Shown here: in pieces, positions 17,533-25,625 of the stretch
How positions within the stretch are numbered: the first letter of the stretch is position 1
Layout of the letters: each line of letters begins with the position of its first letter
Source: Shewanella schlegeliana
GTDB lineage: Bacteria > Pseudomonadota > Gammaproteobacteria > Enterobacterales > Shewanellaceae
NCBI RefSeq assembly: GCF_016765635.1
Contig: NZ_JAESVD010000009.1
Span: 175,979 to 239,978 of the forward strand
Length of the DNA: 64,000 nucleotides
Direction of reading: 5' to 3'
Translations under genes and position numbers: made by a program
The notes under the pieces: generated by a model
The model's input: only the letters and a program-made list of their open reading frames with translations
What the model was told of the DNA's origin: nothing
Databases searched by the model: none

Positions 17533-18332
17533 TGTTAAGCTACCGCACGATAGGGAAATCAGGCGCACCATGTGTGGTGTTTCTACATGGATTCTTAGGC
17601 AGTAAAGAGGACTGGAATGAGATCATCGAGCAGCTAGCCGATGATTTCTTCTGCATCAGTATCGATCTGCCCGGCCATGGTGGTAATGGAATCAACGATA
17701 ACAGTAGTTTAAAGCTGCCAACTCCGGGTTTTAACCGCTGCGCCGAGCTTGTTCACACCACGCTAAAACAGCTTAATATCAGCCAGTATCACTTAGTGGG
17801 TTACTCACTCGGTGGCCGTATCGCACTACATTTGGCGCGTCTCTACCCACAGGCACTACAGAGTCTGTGCTTAGAGTCCTGCCATCCAGGGCTGCAAAAT
17901 GCTGATGATCGAGTCGCACGTCAAGCCAATGATCGAGACTGGGCCGATAAACTCGCAAACTTGCCTATCAAGGAGTTTTTAAGCCTTTGGTATCAACAAG
18001 CGGTGTTTAGCGATTTAACCCAGGCAGAGCGGAAACAGCTTATCCATAAGCGCGCCAATAACAGCGCGATGGCACTGCTCAATTGCTACCAAGCAACGTC
18101 ATTAGCCGAGCAGCAAGACCTTTGGGATACTCCAAGCCTGTTACCAATTAGCAGCCACTTTATTGCTGGTCATCAAGACCAAAAATTTATGGCGTTAGCC
18201 AAACGCTGGCAGCAACAACAGCCACTATCACTACACTGCATCGAAGCCAGTGGCCATAATGTGCATCTCGCGGCGCCAGAGGCTTTTACAGAGCAACTCA
18301 AAACCATTTTTGCATCGAACTCTAACTTCTAA
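17532..18332 (+). CDS. menH: MenH, SHCHC synthase
   Basis: An alpha/beta-hydrolase of 266 residues that removes pyruvate from the MenD product. It shows the oxyanion loop HGFLGSKEDW, the nucleophile elbow GYSLGGR (Ser), and a late His in ASGHNVHLAAP. The ATG overlaps the menD stop (TGATG) and CAAGG precedes it, so the two are translationally coupled. A TTG at 17514 would give a longer protein but lacks support. Confidence 0.93.
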   Translation: MLSYRTIGKSGAPCVVFLHGFLGSKEDWNEIIEQLADDFFCISIDLPGHGGNGINDNSSLKLPTPGFNRCAELVHTTLKQLNISQYHLVGYSLGGRIALHLARLYPQALQSLCLESCHPGLQNADDRVARQANDRDWADKLANLPIKEFLSLWYQQAVFSDLTQAERKQLIHKRANNSAMALLNCYQATSLAEQQDLWDTPSLLPISSHFIAGHQDQKFMALAKRWQQQQPLSLHCIEASGHNVHLAAPEAFTEQLKTIFASNSNF

Positions 18333-18350
18333 CTAGACAGTGAGCACTCC

Positions 18351-19412
18351 ATGACCGTGACTCTACAGCAAGCAAAGCCATTAGCCTTAACTCAGTTGGG
18401 CCTGTATCAGTTTGCCATCGACTTAGATAAGCCACTGCCTGTTGGCAAACAGCGTATTGAGCAACGTAGCGGACTCGTGCTGGTCGCCCAGACTGAAGAA
18501 CGACAGGAGTGGGTAGAGATCTCACCGCTTTGCGGCGTCGATAACCAAGGTGAAATAATCACAGGTTTTAGCCAAGAATCGCTCGAAGAGGTAAGTCAGC
18601 AGCTACTGACTATACTGCCACAATTACAGCAGCAACCTATCGATTGTTTACTCGAACATGCCGAGCAGAGCACTCAGCCTTCGTTGGCTTATGGTTTAAG
18701 TCTTATGCATGCCAAGCTCATGGGGAAGCTCGACGGGCACAGCTTAACTGCGCGCACAGTGCCGCTTATCTATCGCCAAGCAGATGAACCACTGAGTCTT
18801 GTGGCTAGTAGAGTTAACGCTCTGCCAGAGACCACCCTAGCAGTCAAAGTGAAAGTAGCCCAAGACTCCTTAGAAGATGAGCTGCAGCTGATCCATCAGA
18901 TCTTAGCTATTCGCCCTAAGCTCAAGCTGCGCCTAGACGCTAATCGCGGCTTTAGCCTAGAGCAAGCCATCGAGTTCGCCGCCTGTGTGCCACTCGAGAG
19001 CATCGAGTACATTGAGGAACCTTGTCAAAACCCACAAGACAACTGTACTTTCTATCAAGCCATTGAGATGCCTTGGGCGCTAGATGAATCCCTTAATCAC
19101 CCAGATTATCAATTTGAGATGCTGCCGGGATTACGAGCGCTGCTCATCAAGCCGACCCTATTCGGTAGCCTAGAAAAACTGCAGCAGCTAATTGATACTG
19201 CAGCAGAGCATGGCGTACGTACTATTTTGAGCTCAAGCTTAGAGGCAAGCCTAGGTATTGAGGCCATAAGCCGACTGGCACAGATCTTCACCCCCGATGA
19301 AACTCCCGGCATAGATACACTCGGTGCCTTTAACCAAGATCTGCTAGTAAGTTCAGGCAAAGACCACTGCCTAAAATTGGCAGCGTTAACGCCGTTATTC
19401 ATTCTAAAGTAA
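18351..19412 (+). CDS. menC: MenC, o-succinylbenzoate synthase
   Basis: 353 residues of the enolase superfamily; dehydrates SHCHC to o-succinylbenzoate. Seen: the catalytic Lys segment AVKVKVA (~residues 164-170), metal-binding Asp in LRLDANRGFS, Glu in YIEEPC, Asp in WALDESL, and Lys in LLIKPTLFGS. It lies 18 bp after menH, in the same operon. Confidence 0.93.
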   Translation: MTVTLQQAKPLALTQLGLYQFAIDLDKPLPVGKQRIEQRSGLVLVAQTEERQEWVEISPLCGVDNQGEIITGFSQESLEEVSQQLLTILPQLQQQPIDCLLEHAEQSTQPSLAYGLSLMHAKLMGKLDGHSLTARTVPLIYRQADEPLSLVASRVNALPETTLAVKVKVAQDSLEDELQLIHQILAIRPKLKLRLDANRGFSLEQAIEFAACVPLESIEYIEEPCQNPQDNCTFYQAIEMPWALDESLNHPDYQFEMLPGLRALLIKPTLFGSLEKLQQLIDTAAEHGVRTILSSSLEASLGIEAISRLAQIFTPDETPGIDTLGAFNQDLLVSSGKDHCLKLAALTPLFILK

Positions 19413-19520
19413 AACAGCTAATTCTGAGTGCCTGACTCTGACGGGCTTACTCTGGCGCTCGCCCCTAACGGGCTACAATGACAGGCAGCCCAGCCATTAA
19501 GCAGGAGCCACCCAGATCAA

Positions 19521-20987
19521 ATGACGGATAACAGCATGCAAACTGAAACGCTCTCTCCTATCCATCAAGCCGCACAGCGCAGCAGCGCAGCGGTGGCTTA
19601 TCGATTTATGGGGCAAAGTGTTAGTTACAGCGCTCTCAGCCAAGGTGTTATCGCTTTAGCCGAGCAGTTATCTGCCATGGGGCTAAAACGCGGAGACCGT
19701 TTGGCTTGTATCGCCCATAACAGTCCGCAGCTACTGCAGCTGTACTGGGCATGTGTCGACAGCGGCATCATCTTTTGCCCCGTCTCGCCGCGCTTTGCGA
19801 CTCAACAGGTCATCGAGTTGATGCAGACCCATAGCTATCATCACTATTGGCTTGCAGCTGACAACCCAGCGGACTCGACACTGATCCAAGCGTTAAATCA
19901 TCAAAACCAGTTTGAGGCAGTGACTCTAGATTTTACCCGCCAAAGCCAGCAGCCAGCACCAGCCCTTGAACCTCACACCGCCGTTAACGCAATTCTCACC
20001 TCTGGCAGCAGCGGCACACCCAAAGCGGCAGCTCATAGCCTAGCGAACCATATCGCCAGCGCCGCAGGTTCGAGTGAGTTAATCAAACTGACAAAGGACG
20101 ACAGCTGGTTACTATCACTGCCACTGTTTCATATTGGCGGACTCGCTATCTTAAACCGCTGCGCCCTTGCAGGCGCCTGCGTGGTATTTGAAGACAAGAG
20201 TCTATCTTTAGCCGAGCAGCTAATTCGAGATAGAGTCAGCCACCTCTCTCTAGTAAGCGCCCAGTTACAGCAACTGCTCAATGCAGATGGGGAGAATGAG
20301 GGGCAAAGCGACTGTTTAAGCCAAGTCAAAGCCATGTTACTGGGCGGCGGCGCAATTTCAGCCGATCTATTGGCAGAGTTAGCCAAACACAAGATTAAGG
20401 CTTTCACCAGCTACGGCATGACAGAGATGGGATCGCAGATCACCACAGGTATCGCCCGCACAGACGGCTCCAGCGGCAAGCTGTTATCGGGACGAGAGTT
20501 GAAGATTATTGACGGAGAGATCTGGGTAAAAGGCGAGTGCCTGTTTCTTGGGTATTTAACCGCTGATGGATTTAATCTACCACTGGATAAAGACGGCTGG
20601 TTCTACACCAAAGACTTAGGCCACTTTGATGAAAACGGCAACCTCTGCATCGACGGCAGAGCCGATAACATGTTCATCAGCGGCGGCGAAAACATCCAAC
20701 CCGAAGAGATAGAAACCGCATTAAAACTGCATCCATTAATCAGCGATGCCATTGTTTTCCCTGTAGCTGACGCCAAGTTTGGCAACTTACCAGCAGCCAT
20801 TCTTAAACTGGTGAGTGGCACCAGCAATGACCAAGAGCAGTTACCCTCGGAAGCCGAGTTAACCGAGTTTCTAGCGATCAAAATCGCCCGCTTCAAGCGA
20901 CCAAGGAGTTATTACCCTTGGCCAGAGGTCAGCAGCGCAGGGATTAAAGTTATCCGCAAACAGGTGATTGCCGCAGTTAAGCGTTAG
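19521..20987 (+). CDS. menE: MenE, o-succinylbenzoate-CoA ligase
   Basis: 488 residues, an adenylate-forming enzyme. Seen: phosphate-binding loop LTSGSSGTPKAA, GMTEMGSQ, and the adenylation motif YTKDLGHFDENG followed by GRADNMFISGGENIQPEEIE. It makes OSB-CoA for MenB. It is the last gene of menDHCE, about 108 bp after menC; menF, menB and menA are not in the window. Confidence 0.94.
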   Translation: MTDNSMQTETLSPIHQAAQRSSAAVAYRFMGQSVSYSALSQGVIALAEQLSAMGLKRGDRLACIAHNSPQLLQLYWACVDSGIIFCPVSPRFATQQVIELMQTHSYHHYWLAADNPADSTLIQALNHQNQFEAVTLDFTRQSQQPAPALEPHTAVNAILTSGSSGTPKAAAHSLANHIASAAGSSELIKLTKDDSWLLSLPLFHIGGLAILNRCALAGACVVFEDKSLSLAEQLIRDRVSHLSLVSAQLQQLLNADGENEGQSDCLSQVKAMLLGGGAISADLLAELAKHKIKAFTSYGMTEMGSQITTGIARTDGSSGKLLSGRELKIIDGEIWVKGECLFLGYLTADGFNLPLDKDGWFYTKDLGHFDENGNLCIDGRADNMFISGGENIQPEEIETALKLHPLISDAIVFPVADAKFGNLPAAILKLVSGTSNDQEQLPSEAELTEFLAIKIARFKRPRSYYPWPEVSSAGIKVIRKQVIAAVKR

Positions 20988-21089
20988 GGTCTGCCTTAAT
21001 ATGCTTTTTCAATGAAACTCCAAATGCACTCAACAACTTAATACTCCAAAATCAAATAAAAAGTAACTGTACCTAATGCAAAAGCTTAG

Positions 21090-21902
21090 CTATGCCTTAC
21101 TTTCCACACAGACTTTACAAAATAAACGCCCAAAAGGGGTGAGAACTGCATAATGTAAAAACAGTTCCGGTCTATTCTTTGAGCTACTTATCAAATCTTC
21201 TAGCTTGGACTTTATTCGAGAATCATTTTTTAATAATTGATATTTATCAGTTTCAGCCATTGCTAACAACCTCGGAATTTCAATTAATCCTAATCGTGAG
21301 AGATTCGTAAGGTATGACTGCGTAAGTTCTTTATTTTCACATCCTGATTGGCTACCCAATGTTGATATATTTTCATGCAAGGTACAATGTGACTCATTTG
21401 AATCGTCATATAACCTGATATCAACTAATGGTTGTGTAGCCTCTTTTGCAAAAAACGAAATTATTTTTGCTTCATCAGGGCAGAGATTTCTTATTATTTC
21501 AACAAAACCTGGATGTGCACCTTTTGCTGTTTCTGTGTCCATTGATGAGGCTAGTAAATTTGCATAAAGGTCGCTCAATGATTCTTTATGTCCTGTATAT
21601 CTCAATGACTCTAAGGCTGGACCTGCGACAGACAAATCAGGAGTTTGAATGCGCTCAGTTGGGGTATCAACCAATTTTTTAGTAACTTTCTTAGTTACAA
21701 ACTCCTCAATTTGTTCAAATCCCCATACAGCCCCCTTTAATGGCATCAAAGCCACATTCACTACTCGTCCTACAGTGTGTAAAGCTTTACCTGTTTCTTG
21801 GGCTATTGGCTGTATTGCATCCTGATAAATAGGAACTTCTTTAACAAGGTTGGCAACAGAATTTACTTTTTCTGCAAAATTACTTGATTCACTTTCTGAC
21901 AT
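21090..21902 (-). CDS. Abi_alpha (DUF4393)-type protein
   Basis: 270 residues, no signal peptide. The layout matches the Abi_alpha/DUF4393 family: an N-terminal amphipathic region (residues 10-85), the conserved LRYTGHKESLSDLYANLLASSMD near 100-122 and HPGFVEIIRNLCPDEAKII near 128-147, and a variable C-terminal half ending in LTPFGRLFCKVC. Members are annotated by similarity to an abortive-infection protein; phage defence for this one is inference. The gene is clearly more AT-rich than its men and rpoH neighbours and sits next to a repeat array, which suggests acquisition by transfer. Confidence 0.7.
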   Translation of the reverse strand: MSESESSNFAEKVNSVANLVKEVPIYQDAIQPIAQETGKALHTVGRVVNVALMPLKGAVWGFEQIEEFVTKKVTKKLVDTPTERIQTPDLSVAGPALESLRYTGHKESLSDLYANLLASSMDTETAKGAHPGFVEIIRNLCPDEAKIISFFAKEATQPLVDIRLYDDSNESHCTLHENISTLGSQSGCENKELTQSYLTNLSRLGLIEIPRLLAMAETDKYQLLKNDSRIKSKLEDLISSSKNRPELFLHYAVLTPFGRLFCKVCVESKA

Positions 21903-22197
21903 TCAATATGTTCCTTCAAAACATAATATTTTTATAGAGCACGTGCGTGTGTATTTGGCAAAGCGTACATACACATGTAATAAACCTATTATTACTGACC
22001 CACAAATCTGAAGCCATTGATTATTAAGCACTCTAGCAAATTGCTGTTGATAAAACGAGCACAGTAAACCGACAAAATACGCATTCCCCCTCCCCTAAAG
22101 CGGTGAACCTTTGCTTCATCAACTCTTAGGCAGCACTCGATGTGCCTTTCAACATTGCGGTTCCAATGGCCTGCGGCCAGCGTATGTGCAGATACTT

Positions 22198-22263
22198 CCG
22201 TGACACGCAGCGAGTCCATCCTTGGAGGCTCGGCCATGACGTCCATGTCATGGACGGTCACGG
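22198..22263. repeat. Branched palindromic element, copy A
   Basis: Outer stem CCGTGAC (22198-22204)/GTCACGG (22257-22263) encloses hairpin CGAG-TCCA/TGGA-CTCG (22211-22232) and hairpin CCATGAC/GTCATGG (22234-22253). The loop of the latter is ATGGAC on the minus strand, the same as in copy B. Confidence 0.7.
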
Positions 22264-22402
22264 CCGTATCTACACTGATTTAGCAAAGCGTAATACTTAG
22301 GTTTTTACGCTTCCATTTAAATACAAAACATATCTAAACGCCTGACTTTGGAAACCTACAGAAAACACCAGTTCCCCATCGAAGTTGCCGAAGTACGTTG
22401 GA

Positions 22403-22482
22403 ATAAATCACGTGATGCCGACATGGACGTCGGCATAGCTTTCGCGGGGCAGGATGCCCCATCGGAAGCGTTAGTGATTTAT
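22403..22482. repeat. Branched palindromic element, copy B
   Basis: Outer 9-bp stem ATAAATCAC (22403-22411)/GTGATTTAT (22474-22482) encloses ATGCCGAC/GTCGGCAT (22415-22436, loop ATGGAC) and a compound hairpin at 22438-22469. The compound hairpin has ends GCTTTCG and CGGAAGC and a core GGGGCA-GGA-TGCCCC. Confidence 0.7.
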
Positions 22483-22528
22483 CCATAAGTATGAGGATCA
22501 ACAACTTCGTCGGGGGCGGCGGGGAGAT

Positions 22529-22560
22529 CCAAGAGGGGGTTGCTGTTGACCCCTTCTTGG
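22529..22560. repeat. Long hairpin
   Basis: CCAAGA plus GGGGT pairs with ACCCC plus TCTTGG with one G-T wobble and an 8-nt loop, giving about 12 bp. It directly precedes the triloop hairpin array. Confidence 0.6.
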
Positions 22561-22566
22561 CCGTGT

Positions 22567-22705
22567 GTGAGCTGGAAGCTCACGACCTTTATCAAGCGAA
22601 GCTTGATTGCTTATATCTTTAAGCCCCTATGTGGGATGGAATCCCACGACTTTGGTCAGGCGCAGCCTGATGCCTTAAATGACCTTTTATCAAACGAAGT
22701 TTGAT
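22567..22705. repeat. Tandem array of triloop hairpins
   Basis: Five perfect short hairpins. Type A: GTGAGCT-GGA-AGCTCAC (22567-22583) and GTGGGAT-GGA-ATCCCAC (22631-22647). Type B: ATCAAGC-GAA-GCTTGAT (22591-22607), TCAGGC-GCA-GCCTGA (22656-22670) and ATCAAAC-GAA-GTTTGAT (22689-22705). Each type B is preceded by the linker GACYTTK; the first two are followed by TGCYTTA-like sequence. Stems differ but stay complementary. Confidence 0.8.
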
Positions 22706-22746
22706 TGATACAGAATTACCTGCAAGTCTAGGTAAACTCTAGACAT

Positions 22747-22772
22747 AAAAAAACCTGCTAAAAAGCAGGTTT
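22747..22772 (-). terminator. rpoH terminator
   Basis: AAACCTGCT (22751-22759) pairs with AGCAGGTTT (22764-22772). Read leftward it ends in a run of seven T, 37 bp past the rpoH stop. Confidence 0.85.
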
Positions 22773-22808
22773 CATTTATCGCTAAAGCCATTGAAGCCAC
22801 AATGGAAA

Positions 22809-23666
22809 CTAGGCTTCCATACAGCCTTTAAGCTTAATCATTGCATTCTTTTCCAACTGTCTGATGCGTTCAGCAGACACTTGGTAAGTTGCTGCTAAAT
22901 CTTGCAGTGTGGTCTTGTCTTCATCTAACCAACGCGCTTTAAGAATATGTTGGCTACGCTCATCAAGGGTCTTGATGGCCGATAACAGACGCGCTTGGTT
23001 ATTCTGTTCCCAGTTGTCACTTTCAACTTGAGACGCTAAATCTGATGATTGATCTTCAAGGTAATGCATAGGTGCATAATCATGTTCATCATCATTGTCG
23101 CTAGCGAGATCGAAGGCAGGATCTTGCGCCGCCATGCGTGATTCCATCTCGGTCACGTCGGCTTTCGATACACCTAAACTGTCGGCAACCATGCCCACTT
23201 CGCTATCGCTGAACCAACCTAGACGAGTCTTAGCTTTACGAAGATTGAAGAACAACTTACGTTGCGCCTTAGTGGTCGCAACTTTAACGATACGCCAGTT
23301 TTTCAGCACATATTCATGGATCTCAGCTTTAATCCAATGCACGGCAAACGATACCAAGCGAACGCCCACATCGGGGTCGAAGCGCTTAACCGCTTTCATC
23401 AAGCCGATATTACCTTCTTGAATCAAGTCTGCTTGTGGTAAGCCGTAACCCGCATAACCTTTGGCGACATGCACGACGAAACGCAGGTGCGACATAATCA
23501 ACTGTTTCGCAGCCTGTAGGTCACCGGTCTCCTGTAGACGCTTCGCTAGCTCATATTCTTTATCGGCTTCCAACATCGGGATGTTGTGTGCTGAATGAAC
23601 ATAAGACTCGAGGCTTCCACTACTCTGAGGAACCATCAGTGCCATTGTTTGCGTTTGATCTGTCAT
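22809..23666 (-). CDS. rpoH: RpoH, heat-shock sigma factor sigma-32
   Basis: 285 residues, the normal length. Directs RNA polymerase to heat-shock promoters. The diagnostic RpoH box QRKLFFNLR is at residues 135-143. Region 2 (LRFVVHVAKGYAGYGLPQADLIQEG, residues ~61-85) and the region 4 helix-turn-helix (TLQDLAATYQVSAERIRQLE) are complete. Upstream lie ftsX and ftsE in the order usual for gammaproteobacteria. Confidence 0.97.
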   Translation of the reverse strand: MTDQTQTMALMVPQSSGSLESYVHSAHNIPMLEADKEYELAKRLQETGDLQAAKQLIMSHLRFVVHVAKGYAGYGLPQADLIQEGNIGLMKAVKRFDPDVGVRLVSFAVHWIKAEIHEYVLKNWRIVKVATTKAQRKLFFNLRKAKTRLGWFSDSEVGMVADSLGVSKADVTEMESRMAAQDPAFDLASDNDDEHDYAPMHYLEDQSSDLASQVESDNWEQNNQARLLSAIKTLDERSQHILKARWLDEDKTTLQDLAATYQVSAERIRQLEKNAMIKLKGCMEA

Positions 23667-23886
23667 TTACGCTCCTACTACTTTCTTACAAAGGTCTAGC
23701 TAAAATCTACGTTCTACCCCATTCATTGCTGAGATGGACTGTGAACTATCGACTAATTGACAAAATATGTCAACCATCCGCTTTATCTAATATGAATCGA
23801 TACTCATTATAGACGGGTAGAATCTTACACCTAGTTATAGGCAAGGCAAATGAAAAAAAGTTCACCTTTTAAGCATTGCCGTCAGT

Positions 23887-24852
23887 TTATGTTGGCTCTA
23901 TCGCTCTTAAGTGTTGCCGTACCGAAAGGTAAGATCCTAACCAACCTAAGAATGATGCTAGCAATACTAGCTGACCCAGCTCAGCAATGGAGAGGGACTC
24001 CATCTGTAATTGACTACCATATAGGCCTAACAGCTCAGCCAAAGCGGAATCAAGATACCAAACCAATAGATTGATGATGATCCAGGCGAGTATGCCGCCG
24101 ATGATTCCGTACCAGATCCCAGTATAGAGGAAAGGTCGCTGAATAAAGGCTTCGGTTGCACCAACTAACTTCATCACCTCAATTTCGGTGCGGCGATTCA
24201 TAATCGCTAGGCGAATGGTGTTACCAATCACCAGTACCACCGCGAGCACTAATAGAGCGGCAATCGCCAGTACGGTACGCTCTAATAACTTCACCACCGC
24301 TTGCAGACGCTCTAACCATTCAATATCTAACCGACCAAAGCTAACCTCGGGCTCCTGCTCTAATTTTCGTAGCAGCTCTCTGGCGCCAGCGGGGCTTGAA
24401 TATTTAAGACTTGGGGTAACCATCACCACAGCCGGTAGCGGGTTAGAGTCTAAATAAGATAGCGCCTCACCAAAACCTGACAAACGCTGAAACTCCTCTA
24501 GCGCCTGATCGCGATCGATATAATTGACATCACTCACCTCAGGGTAAACCTTTAGGCGGGTGATCAAGCTCTGGATCACCGTGTCGCTGCGTCCCTCATC
24601 GATAAATAGCGAAATTTCTGCGGCGCTATTCCATGACTCGGTAATGGTCTCGGCATTTTTAACCAATACCTGCAGCGCTGCAGGTAAGCTTAGGCTAACA
24701 CCGAGGACGGCCATGGTCATGATAGATGACACAGGGTTACGCCATAGCTCCCCCATACTCGCCATTGCATGTTGAATATGGCGGATGAAAAACATCACGA
24801 TACGACCGGAGATAGGTAATTTACTGCGATTTAACTGAGGCTGCTTGCTCAT
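23887..24852 (-). CDS. ftsX: FtsX, cell-division ABC transporter permease
   Basis: 321 residues: one N-terminal membrane segment, a periplasmic loop of about 110 residues, then three C-terminal membrane segments, as in FtsX. Together with FtsE it activates septal peptidoglycan hydrolases. The segment RTEIEVMKLVGATEAFIQRPFL is typical of the family. Lies 9 bp after ftsE. Confidence 0.95.
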   Translation of the reverse strand: MSKQPQLNRSKLPISGRIVMFFIRHIQHAMASMGELWRNPVSSIMTMAVLGVSLSLPAALQVLVKNAETITESWNSAAEISLFIDEGRSDTVIQSLITRLKVYPEVSDVNYIDRDQALEEFQRLSGFGEALSYLDSNPLPAVVMVTPSLKYSSPAGARELLRKLEQEPEVSFGRLDIEWLERLQAVVKLLERTVLAIAALLVLAVVLVIGNTIRLAIMNRRTEIEVMKLVGATEAFIQRPFLYTGIWYGIIGGILAWIIINLLVWYLDSALAELLGLYGSQLQMESLSIAELGQLVLLASFLGWLGSYLSVRQHLRAIEPT

Positions 24853-24861
24853 GATTTATCC

Positions 24862-25554
24862 TCAGAAGCTGCCAAGGCTATCTTGGCTATTGAGCTCTTC
24901 GGCTCCTAAGACTCGGCCCTGCTTAAGCGTTAAGGTGCGGTATTTCATCCGCGCGATAAGTCCCAGATCGTGGGTTGCGATAAGCACGGTTGTGCCTGAG
25001 TCGTTGAAGGTCTCAAACAGACGTAAAATATCCATCGACAACTTAGGATCTAAGTTACCCGTTGGTTCATCGGCAAGTAGCAGTGGCGGCTTATTCACAA
25101 TCGCGCGGGCAATACCCACCCTCTGTTGCTCACCACCGGACAACATAATAGGATTATGTCGCTCTTTGCCATAGAGGCCGACCATATCGAGCGCGCCAGC
25201 TACACGTTTGCGGATCTCACCAATAGAGAAACCTTCGATCATCAAGGGTAACGCGACGTTATCGAACACGCTCTTGTTCATCAATAGGTGGTGGTTTTGG
25301 AAGATCATCCCGATATCACGACGTAAATAAGGCACCTGCGAGCGGGTCACTTTAGCGATATCGTGACCATTAATCGAAACGCGACCACCGTTAGCTCTCT
25401 CGATAACAGTGATCAGCTTGAGCAGCGTACTCTTACCTGCGCCGGAGTGGCCTGTTAAAAAGGCCATCTCACCACGCTTTAGATGGAAACTCACATCCGA
25501 TAGGGCTTTTTGCCCTCCGGGATAGACTTTACTTACCTGCTCAAATCGAATCAT
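24862..25554 (-). CDS. ftsE: FtsE, cell-division ABC transporter ATPase
   Basis: 230 residues with Walker A GHSGAGKST, signature LSGGEQQRVGIA, Walker B LLLADEP and the switch His in TVLIATHD. It forms the FtsEX complex at the septum. It lies between ftsY and ftsX in the classic ftsYEX order. Confidence 0.96.
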   Translation of the reverse strand: MIRFEQVSKVYPGGQKALSDVSFHLKRGEMAFLTGHSGAGKSTLLKLITVIERANGGRVSINGHDIAKVTRSQVPYLRRDIGMIFQNHHLLMNKSVFDNVALPLMIEGFSIGEIRKRVAGALDMVGLYGKERHNPIMLSGGEQQRVGIARAIVNKPPLLLADEPTGNLDPKLSMDILRLFETFNDSGTTVLIATHDLGLIARMKYRTLTLKQGRVLGAEELNSQDSLGSF

Positions 25555-25625
25555 TAATTAGATTTCTTGTTAGTTGGCGATATCGCATCGAGTATGCTGT
25601 TTAGATTATCTTCTATAAGCTAACG

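Larger units (their letters stand above)
21903..22808. other. Accessory intergenic region packed with hairpin elements
   Basis: About 900 bases without a credible gene, between the Abi_alpha-type gene and the end of rpoH. It holds two branched palindromic elements (22198-22263, 22403-22482), one long hairpin (22529-22560), five triloop hairpins (22567-22705) and the rpoH terminator. An 89-codon open frame at 21992-22261 overlaps the first element and is probably not a gene. No transposase or integrase remains are visible. Confidence 0.7.

Noticed and set aside
21992..22261. An 89-codon minus-strand open frame in the hairpin region
   Set aside because: Its first half lies within a branched palindromic element and the rest has no domain-like pattern; better explained as part of a dispersed non-coding element, although similar hypothetical proteins may be annotated elsewhere.
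22567..22705. CRISPR array
   Set aside because: There are no repeats of constant sequence with unique spacers; the regularity is in hairpin loops and linkers, and no cas genes are present.
23850..24074. A plus-strand open frame starting like a signal peptide, overlapping the ftsX 3' end
   Set aside because: Most of it is antisense to ftsX, the part after the hydrophobic start is featureless, and ftsX is certain.
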